From: Tetradesmus obliquus | Lineage: Eukaryota; Chlorophyta; Chlorophyceae; Sphaeropleales; Scenedesmaceae | Reading direction: 5' to 3' | Assembly: GCA_030272155.1 (NCBI GenBank) | Contig: CP126204.1 | Coordinates: 1 to 64,000, forward strand | DNA length: 64,000 nucleotides | Shown here: positions 47,337 to 56,100 of the stretch, piece after piece | Numbering within the stretch: position 1 is the first letter of the stretch | How the letters are laid out: every line of letters begins with the position of its first letter | The notes under the pieces: model-generated | The model's input: only the letters and a program-made list of their open reading frames with translations | Told to the model about the DNA's origin: nothing | The model's database searches: none | Made by a program: the position numbers and the translations under genes

Positions 47337-48973
47337 ATCATCCTCCATCACACTGTCTGCCTCACCGTCTGCATCAGTCGCACCCAGATACGCTGGCGCC
47401 AGGTGTACCGGCTGCTGCTGCTGGCGCAGCTGCTGATCTGCTGCTGCCATGCCACCCCCAGCACCTGCTGCTGTTGCTGCGCCGGCGGCAGCCTTGGCCC
47501 CCCTGTCTTCATACTCAGCGGCGCTATCACCCCCAGCAGCGGCAGCAGCAGTGATGTGGAAAGCAGGCAGGTCAAACACAGGCTCCTGCAGCTGCCAGGG
47601 CAGCGCACCAGGCAGCACTGCCGAGTGGCTCTGCCCCTGCTGGCCCTGCTGCTGCGGATGCTGCTGCCCGTGCCCCTGCTGCTGCTGCTGCCAGTGCAGC
47701 TGGCTGCTGCCAGCGCTGCGAGGGCCGGAGGAGGGCACGGCAGCAGCACCTTGACTATGACATGGCACAAAGGGCCCATGCTGCTGCTGCTGCAGCCCGC
47801 TGACATTGGGGCAGCTAGGGCAGCCAGCACGCACCAGCCGTGCAGCAGAGGGGCTGCCTGCACCGCCAGCAGCAGCAGCAGCAGCAGCAGCAAAGCCGCT
47901 CAGAGGCACCATGCCCGACAGGCTGCTGCGCACCGCGGCAGCAGCAGCAGCACCAGGTGGCGGCAGTGGCCCGCTGCGCAGCGCTGCATGCGCCGTGGTG
48001 CCAGGCGCACTGCTGCTGCTGCTGCTGCCGGGCATGCTGCCAGCTGCGCTGCTGCGCGCCCCGCCTAGCAGAGCCGACAGTGATGAGGCGCCGGCATCGC
48101 TGCCTACACCCGCCGCTGCTGTTGCTGTCACCGCCGCCTTTGTTGCTGCTGCTGTTGCTGCTGCCGTGGGGCTGAGGCACCCGCCGCTGAAGCTGTAGCT
48201 GCGCAGGCTGCTGCCACGCCTCAGCAGGCCGCCGCCGCTGCTGCTGCTGCTGGGCACCAGCCGGCTGGCCCCGCCCAGCAGCGGCTCTGCTGCTGCCTCC
48301 CGCGCAGGGCTGAGCGGGCAGGCCAGGCCTGTGACTGCCATGCTGCTGCTGCTGCCGTCAGGCAGGCCCCCAGCAGTAGCTGGCCGCCGCATCGCATGCT
48401 GCTGCTGCTGCTGCTGGTCGTGCTCGTGCATGAATGCCGCGCGCAGGCCGCCAGCCGCCACTGCTGCGCCTGGCCTGCTGCTGCCGCCAGCCACCATGCC
48501 AACCGGCTCAACAACCAGCTGCTGCTGCTGCTGCTGGGCTGCTGCCGGCAGCGGCGCCAGCTGCAGCGCCAGCGGTGGCGGCGCCTGTGGTGACAGCAGC
48601 GGCGGCAGGGGCGCCTCCAGGCTGGCGCTGCGCCCGCCAAACCCCCCGTAGCCCTCGGGGCCCGGCCGCCACGACATGGCCATGCCGCCAGCCAGCTCCG
48701 CCTCGCCTGCTGCTGCTGCTGCCGCCTCCAGGTCCAGCATGGGCATGTCCACGCCGGCAGCAGGGCCACAGCTGCTGGCGACAGCAGCAGCAGCAGCACT
48801 GCTGGGGCTCAAGCTGTGCGGCTGATACTGCTGCTGCATCTGCTGCTGTTGCTGCTGCTGCGCAGTGGGTGTGGGCATGGCGTCTGGCGCGTAGCCTGGC
48901 GAGTACAGTGGCGAGTATGGCGGCTGGTGCAGGGGGCTGGCCCCTGGAAAGAAGCTGGCCAGGGCGGCAGCTG

Positions 48974-49010
<37 letters not shown>

Positions 49011-49136
49011 ATGCTGCAGGTGGTGCTGCTGGTGCTGCTGGTCAAGGCTGTACTGCGAGGGCTGCATGTCACCGCCTGCAACAACAGCCGCGCCTGCTCG
49101 GTGAAATGCTTCAAGCGCACTTTTGGGTGCATACAT
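40011..49136 (-). CDS. HDA: Very large class II histone deacetylase with Q-rich N- and C-terminal extensions
   Basis: Zinc-dependent deacetylase of the class II (Hda1/plant HDA15-HDA5) type. Ten exons join in frame to about 1722 aa: 49136-46572, 46180-45959, 45679-45496, 45204-44807, 44460-44398, 44132-44023, 43713-43573, 41976-41913, 41645-41395 and 41181-40011. The catalytic domain spans about residues 930-1333: [21 protein letters not shown] (His1120/His1121), [28 protein letters not shown] (zinc ligands Asp1157 and His1159), [22 protein letters not shown] (zinc ligand Asp1248), GDPLGGC and the catalytic Tyr in LLLEGGYN. All catalytic residues are present. Exon 1 alone encodes 855 residues rich in Gln, Ala, Gly and Ser, with two Cys pairs (CLNC, CSSC) that could form a zinc finger as in HDA15. 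The last 390 residues are also Q/P/G-rich. The ATG could lie slightly further downstream. Confidence 0.93.
41085..41145. repeat. 27-bp tandem repeat in HDAC exon 10
   Basis: A 27-bp unit (GGCTCATGCTGTGTGCAGCT plus 7 nt) is repeated in tandem, encoding two copies of the peptide HPSAAHSMS in the C-terminal tail of the deacetylase. Confidence 0.85.
42279..42453. mobile_element. Hairpin (fold-back) MITE-like element in HDAC intron 7
   Basis: Nearly the whole 175 bp is one imperfect inverted repeat. The outer ends pair CATAAGTGTAGGTTATATGC with CATAAGTAGGTTAGAAGC (read from the right end), followed by GCCTGCAGG on both sides. Inside, CTCCATTTATTGAACT pairs with AGTTCAATGAATGGAG, and TCGGCAGAAAGCCGAG pairs with CTCGGCTTTCTGCCGA around a few-base centre near 42367. 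It has no coding capacity. Structure and size fit a miniature inverted-repeat element, though no clear target-site duplication was found. Confidence 0.8.
42499..42579. repeat. Four tandem copies of a TAATGCACTGTTGA unit
   Basis: TAATGCACTGTTGAC or a near copy starts at about 42499, 42520, 42541 and 42565, separated by T-rich spacers of 4-10 bp. The same motif occurs once, inverted, at 43413-43427, on the far side of the fold-back minisatellite. Confidence 0.9.
42565..43427. mobile_element. Fold-back minisatellite element with 15-bp terminal inverted repeats
   Basis: The element is bounded by TAATGCACTGTTGAT at 42565-42579 and its exact reverse complement at 43413-43427. The left half (about 42600-42930) is built from degenerate CCAGGTTCACCCCTTTCACC and AACCAGGCTAGCCAGACCCA units, including two perfect 61-bp copies around 42783-42905. 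The right half (about 42950-43375) is the reverse complement of the same units. The turn-over point is near 42940. It has no protein-coding capacity. It lies wholly inside intron 7 of the histone deacetylase. Confidence 0.85.
43720..43769. repeat. CAG microsatellite in HDAC intron 6
   Basis: Sixteen CAG triplets lie a few bases upstream of the exon 7 acceptor (on the minus strand a CTG run leading into the acceptor). A 19-base C homopolymer (about 43978-43996) sits at the other end of the same intron. Confidence 0.9.
46462..46549. repeat. CGCA tetranucleotide microsatellite in HDAC intron 1
   Basis: About 88 bp of CGCA (ACGC) repeats with few interruptions, immediately downstream of the exon 1 donor in gene orientation. 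Alternating purine-pyrimidine sequence of this kind can adopt Z-DNA. Confidence 0.92.
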
Positions 49137-50164
49137 CACTCAGATGAAATCTGGCTTTCGCGTGCAGTGGGCTGTGCTGCAGTGTAAGCCACGCAACGAT
49201 TTCAGTGTTTCACCCGCAGCCTGGTTTGAGCCCAGTCTCGGCACCAGGCTGAGCTGGCTGCAGCAACATGCATGCCCCTGAAAGCTACACAGCACTATAT
49301 GCAGGTGTTTGCTGCACACAAGGCGTGTGTCACATTCAACAGGCGGTGACGAGCAGCAGGGGGTCAGCAGGTGACGCAGCTGGGTGGTACCAGCTGGGTG
49401 AGGTACAGCAGGTGAGACGCGCACACGAAACTCAGCTAGTGTAGAATTAAAAGTGCTTGAAAAGTATGCAAAACTCTATGACGCCATCACTAACCTTTGA
49501 TTGATGAATGGAATGGGCGACTGGCGTGCACTTCAAATCACCTCCCAGCGCTGCTGCCAGTGCTGCTGGTCTCTGCTGCTGCTACTGCTGCTGATTGGAT
49601 TGACAGTGGCCTCGCTCGCATGGGCCCATGAGCAGGACAGGCTCTTGATTGGATCGTTTTAAACATAAAATCATATTGATGTACAGCATACGAAGGTCAT
49701 CAGGCCCAGGAAGCGATAGTTAAGGTCCACTCCCGACGATGCAAGCTTCGGTCAAACGGTAGACAGAGCTCAACTAGAGCTGACACAAGCTTGTGTTTTA
49801 CAACATGATTGATCAAGGCTCGTCAACGACATGCCCAGCAGGTCCCCTCAGTCACTGCCTGTCTTGCGGAAGCTCCCGTAAGCCTGCTAAAGTTGCAAAG
49901 TGCGCACGTACAAAGATCTGACGTTGCTGGCTCAATAGTAGAGGTGCCGTGACTTTGATCGGAACACCAAGTGTGACAACTGCTCACTTGCGAAAACTCT
50001 CAGCCCTTCAACGGCCCAACACGACACATTTACGCTTATATGGTCCTGCACTAATCTGTTCCAGTCTCGCCTGAGTCCAATGTGCAACTGCTGACCTGAA
50101 CTTCAACCTCCAAAACGGTGGACTACAGGACTGTACCGGACTTGCAGCCTGTGCACTTGCCACC
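49137..50164. other. Divergent promoter region, HDAC and SCCPDH-like gene
   Basis: 1.03 kb between head-to-head genes, with lower GC from 49430 to 50110. No exon found. Confidence 0.5.
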
Positions 50165-53100
50165 ATGTCTCGCAGCTCCGACGTCACCATCTTTGGCGCC
50201 ACTGGCTTCACTGGGCAGCGTGTGGCGGCCGAGGCGCTGCGCTCCCTGCCACCAGAGCTCAGGCAGGTGGCCCAGGCTGGCCGCTGCTGCTGCTGCTGTG
50301 CTGGCCAGCGCACTGTGCTTGCAGCACAGCATGCGAGCAGTGCCGCAAACGACCACACACCTGCTGCAGCAGCAGAACATCTGAATCACTCAGCAGCTGC
50401 TACTGATCATCAAGCAGAGTTCAAGCATCCTCAGCAGCAGCAAGCCTGTTCCTGCAGCAGCAGCAGCAGCAGCAGCTGCAGCAGAGGCAGCAGCAGCGCT
50501 GGCAGGGCTTGCACTACGGCAGTCCCGGGCAGCATGACACTCAGCACTCAGTTCTTGCTGCGGCTCATGCCTGCATCAAGCAGCAGACACACGGCTGGCA
50601 GCCACCACCTACGCTTGCTCGCTGCAGGAACAAGCCCGTCTGCTGCTGCTGCTACGGTGTCATGTTGGGTGCCGCGCTGATGTTGCAGGATCACCATTGC
50701 TGGCAGGAGCAGCAGCAAGCTGCAGGCGCTGGCGCAGCAGCTGGGGGCAGCTGACAGGCTGCAGGTGGGCCAGCCAGCAGGCGGCAAAAGCGCAGCAGCT
50801 GCTGCTGAGGAATTGGCAGCAGGCATCACCCACACTGCACATCAGCAGAGCAACAAACCCTGGCCTGACATCATCAGCAGGGCAGCTGCTGCATGCCAGT
50901 GCTGGCTCATGCATACTGCCACAGCAGGGTCAGGCCGCGCCATATGTGTGAGAGCAGCAGCACGCAGCACTCCAGGCCCCTGCAGCTGCACCAGTGCTGC
51001 AGCAGTGACCAGCAGCAGGCAGCGCCACTGCAGCCTGTGGCAGGCGCCTTGTTGTGGATCGTCAAGCAGGTGGCCGTTACGAGCCTGTCTGCTGTCCCTG
51101 TGCTGTGCTGTGCTGCTGCAGGTGCTGGGAGGGGTTGACGTGACCAAGCCAGAGTCACTACAGGCCATGGCGCAAGCGACCAGGTGATGCAGCTGAGGCA
51201 GGGGCAAGAAGGGCCGCCAGTGCTGCATTGCTGTTGGGGGAGCATGGCAGCAGGGGGAGCAGCTATCCTGTACACACACAGCATGCACTTCCTGCGACCC
51301 TAGCGAGAGAGAGAGAGAGAGAGAGAGAGACTACGCGAGGCTAAGGTGCACTCCTGGCTGCCAGGGGCGCGGAAGCCTGCGTAAATTAAGGAACGAGGGT
51401 AGGCTTGCCGTCGCCGGCTCCGTACCCCCTACCCCTCCACCAGGTGACCGTGCGGCCCCCTGGAGAGGTTTATGCTGACCAAGGTAGGCATCCTTGGTCA
51501 GCCCCGTCAGGGTACCAGTTTAGCTTTTCCGTCTTTTGACGTGTTTGCGGTGGCTTGGTGCCTTGAATGCCCTCTTCATGTTCGCTCTCTTGTTTTTGCT
51601 GCAGTTGTTGAGCTTCAGGTGGCCCAGGTGTTTGAGCAGTGCCCCGCGCTGCTTCCATATCCTTTCCATGCCATTGATGGCGATGTAATGCAGGTCACGC
51701 AGCAGCTTCTTGAGCGCGGATCCCTTGACTCCTAAGTTTGTCAGCTGTTGTTCTGTCTCCGTAAAAATTACACCGGCGACTCCCAGCAGGATATTGACCT
51801 GCCGTACACTGGGTCGCGAGTAGTCCGTATGCGAGATCGCGGCACACATGCTGGTCATCTCTTGATTGCCTTGTGCGCCTAGTTCGGTTTGGGCGGAGGC
51901 ACCGCTGATGCTGGTACGTAGGTGTTCATGTTGTTGGGTTGCTGTGGCATGTTGTGTGCTTCTATCAGTGTCCCTGCAATATTTGATTTCCACCACCGTG
52001 AATTCGTTGTGTTGGTGATTATACATCAGGGCATCCGGCACACTGTGTTGGTTGATTAGGGCGCGCTGCACTGCGAGGGGAACCGCCTCCAAGTATGGGT
52101 TGGCGAAGTCCTCAGCAGTAAATCTTCTGCGGGTAGTCAGAGTGGTGCCATTGCGAGTGAGCTCCTCTTTGCTGCTTCTTTTGTGTACGCCAACATCTGA
52201 TGTAACCAGTTCTCCACCTCTATCACCGTGTAGAATAGCCTTGACTATGGCGGTTCCCGCGTCGTTGTGTCGCAGTGTCACTGTTTGTGACAGCGCTGGG
52301 CAGCCGCTGATAGCATGGTGCCCTCCATCCTCTCTGCCGCACAGCAGGCACAGGCTGCTGGTGTTGCCTGTTTTGTCCCATCTGCTCAGCAGTTTCTGGG
52401 TGGGTACCTGCCCATAACGGGCTTGCAGTGGCAGCCGTTGTGTCTGCTGTGGCAGCTTGGGGTCGTTTATAAACAAGTGGCTGTACTCATGGTTCATGCC
52501 CGGGCATGCAGCCTCCCAGCTTCTGAAGTATATGGATTCTTGGTTTGAGGATCCCAGCTCTCCCGTTGTCAGCGCTATCTGCGCGAGAGTTTCACTCATA
52601 TTGGCCAGTGGCACTAACCGGGTATGCTGCTCTGCTCCAGATGAGGATTCCGCCAAGGTCTCTGTGTGAGGCCATACCATATTGTTCCTATCATTACTCG
52701 GGTGGCTAAAGGTGCGAGTTTCCCGTGGTGGCGTGTCACCCTTTGCCACGCTGCCAGCCGCCCGATCTGCCTCTTCGTTGCCCACTATGCCGATGTGGCT
52801 TTTCACCTTCCACAGGTGGACCGTTCCCTCATGTGCGGCGACCGTGTTAGCAATGCTTTTGATGAGTGCAAAGTGCCGATGCTCTAGCATGTCTTGTGGT
52901 CTCGTGTTTGCTTTGAAGATTTGCCTGATACTGCCCAGGCTGTCTGTGGCGATGTGCAGCACGTCTGTGCTTGCCATGTGTTGGTCTGCCGCTTCAAGAG
53001 CTACGGATATGGCTGCCAGTTCGGCTCTGTTGATTGTATCTACGTGTTGTTCTGAGGTGCAGCAGTTGATTGGGATGGTCACGGGCACACGCCCGGTGAG

Positions 53101-56100
53101 TGGGTTGGCGGGAATGTGCACAGCCGCTCCTATGCCAGGTCCTTTTTGCTTTCGGTCTTTGGGTAAGACACTACCGTCCGTGTAAATGAAGTCCCTCCAG
53201 TCATGTTTGAGGGCTGGTATTTCTCCCTGCAGTGTTTTCATCATTACGATTGCCTCCTGTACTGCCCGTCGAGTTTGGTCTCCCGGACAGGCCTCTCTCG
53301 TTGTCTGATAGCCTTGAATGACACTCGACGCGCCAGGAGTGTCTGTGGTGCGTGCCTCTTGGTCATGTTGTCCTTTGTGAGTGTGACCTCTTGTCAGAGT
53401 GAGAAGCCTGTCGATTGGCGGGACTCGGGGGCGTTGATCGCAGTCATTAGGCCGTTGGCGGAATGTGCTTGGCAACGTGACGTTGTTTACATCCCGTGGC
53501 TGCCTAGAGATGTCCACAAAGCCGTCACCACTGTCTGCAGTCCCCCAATTGAGTCCTGGCCCGTTCGTTTCGCGATTAGCAACTATTTCAGTCATTCGAC
53601 CCTAGCGCTGCAGCCCGCTGCTAACTACCACACAGCAGCCGCCCTGCATCCTACGCTGCCTGACCCTTTAGAAGACTTTCGTCGGAAATTTGTGAGGTGT
53701 TGAATCAACGAGGTTGAATCAACAGGGGTGTCAATCATGGTTGAATCAACAGGTTTTGCCTCAACCTGGGTTGAGTTAATCCGGTTGATTGGCCGATTCC
53801 GGTTGAAACCTACATCATCGAGTTGAATCGACACTTGCACTTTCAACCATAGTTGCACTAAACGTGGGGTCAGGCTGTTTATGAAACGAAACGAAACGTT
53901 TAAAACGCGCGTTTTAAACGCTTTCAGTGTGAAACGCTGTATCTAAACGGCAGCTCTAGTGGGGCTCAGGCGTTTGAATGCAGAACCCCTTGTTACTCGG
54001 CCTAGCGGCCCGTTCAGGTACTCGGGGATATTCGTAACATTTACTTTATATCGTTGATGATGACTATCCCTCTTACGCCGAGCAGCCCTCCAGCTGCTGT
54101 GCAGTGGTGCCTCGCGGCACGTGGTCCGTGACCATCAACACACTCACACGATATCATGTGTAATCAGTAAATCACGCACTGACACGTTGATTCATCGTGA
54201 CTTTGTGAAGATGTGTCACGCGACAATCGCCAAGTATGTTCAAGTGTTATAGCCGTACTGCTGTCAACTACCTTGACAGCCCTCAAAGCCCGGCAGGCAC
54301 AGTTCTGGGGTCAAGTATTGACTATAAAGACTGGAAACAGTGATATAAAAGCATTTAAAAGGCAAAGCATAGGTGTAACTGGCCTCTACATGCCTCTACA
54401 GTGCATACTGTGACATGGCGTTTCAGCAGCGTTTCAGCAGCGTTTCAGTCAAGGCACTGGCGTTCTAAACGCGTTTAGAAACAAAACGTTTCGTTTCAAT
54501 TGAAACGTTTAGTGCAACTATGCTTTCAACCATGATTGGGTCAACGCAGTTGAATGAGCATGTCCGGTTGAAGACCACATCGAACACAGGAACAGCTCCT
54601 GAATGCAAGTTGCTGCACTGCGCACGCCCTACCGAGAATGCGTGCTGCTGTCTGCCGCCTGCTGCCCCCCCCCCCTTCCACCAGGCTGCTGCTGTGCTGT
54701 GTGGGCCCCTTCAGGCTGTACGGCGAGCCGGTGCTGGCGGCAGCAGCAGCAGCACGCACTGACTACCTGGACATATGCGGGGAGCCAGGTGGGGGGAGGG
54801 GGGGGCAGTGCTGCAGGGCATGCAGGTGGGGGGAGGGGGGGGGGGGCAGTGCTGCAGGGCATGCAGGTGGGGGGAGGGGGGGGGGGCAGTGCTGCAGGGC
54901 ATGCAGGTGGGGGGAGGGGGGGGGGGGGCAGTGCTGCAGGGCATGCAGGTGGGGGGAGGGGGGGGGGGGGGGGGCAGTGCTGCAGGGCATGCAGGTGGGG
55001 GGAGGGGGGGGGGGCAGTGCTGCAGGGCATGCAGGTGGGGGGAGGGGGGGGGGGGGGCAGTGCTGCAGGGCATGCAGGTGGGGGGAGGGGGGGGGGCAGT
55101 GCTGCAGGGCATGCAGGTGGGGGGAGGGGGGAGCAGTGCTGCAGGGCATGCAGGGGAGGGCAAGGCAGGGGAAAGCTGGTGGGGCCTAGCTGGTGGTGCA
55201 GCACAGCAGCTGCAGCAGGATGCAGGCACGGGCACAGGGGGGGCAAGCACACGGCAGCAGCCACACCAGCTGCAGCCTCTGGACTTGCAGGGCAGCATCC
55301 ACCAGTGAGTGACGCAGCTACCGTGCAAGTTGCAGATGTTAAGTGAAGCATCGGTGCCCTCTGTGACGCTGCACACCGGAGGGTAGTCAAACGTGTACTG
55401 CGTGCTTACCATCCTTCGCATGCTGCCCTGCTGCCACCCCCTTCACCGCACCCCACTGCCACACTCTCCTGCCAGAGTTCATTGAGCGGATGGAGCTGCG
55501 CTACTCTGCAGCAGCAGCAGCCAGTGGCGCGCTCATGGCCAGCGCGGCCGGCTTTGACAGCGTGCCGGCTGACATGGGCTGCCTCTTCGCGCAGCGCGCC
55601 TTTGCGCCGCCTGCCGTGCCCAGCAGCGTGGAGGCTGTCATCAGCCTGAGCGCGCCCAAGGGCACATCCATCCACTACGCCACATGGTGGGTGGGTTTGG
55701 GGGGATGGCTGGCATGGCATGTGCTCCGTGGCGGGGGCGGGGGGGCTGGCATGGCATGGGGCGGTGGCGGGCTGCACAAGCTTGTAGCTGGTACAAATGT
55801 AGGCAGGTAGTTGACATTCACAAGTGTCCGCGTGGAGGCTGTCATCAGCCTGAGCGCCCCCCAGGGCACGTGCATCCACTTTGCCACATGGTGGGCGGCA
55901 GCTAGCAGCGCACGAAGCGGGGCGGGACAGGGGTGGCAGCAGCGCTGCACAAGCTCGTGTTTCTGCACAAATGTATCAAATTGTTTGACAATGCAGTATT
56001 TGCTGGATGAGTGGTGAAGGCAGCTGTACCCAGCCCCTCTCACTGCTGCAGTGCCGCCCCACAGGCACTGCAGCGCCTTTCCAGTGGCCCCACCCTTTGC

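Noticed and set aside
47103..49147. Plus-strand Leu/Ala-rich frames opposite HDAC exon 1
   Set aside because: They are antisense shadows of CAG-rich coding sequence.
51122..51490. Possible extra SCCPDH exon after 51183 (CACCAG followed by GTGACCGTG near 51443)
   Set aside because: Joining it introduces a stop in the required phase, while exon 4 at 54685 restores the conserved LLLCCVGPFRLYGEP block.
54603..55390. Gly- and Pro-rich open frames in several frames on both strands
   Set aside because: They are produced by the G-rich minisatellite in SCCPDH intron 4, whose flanking exons join without it.
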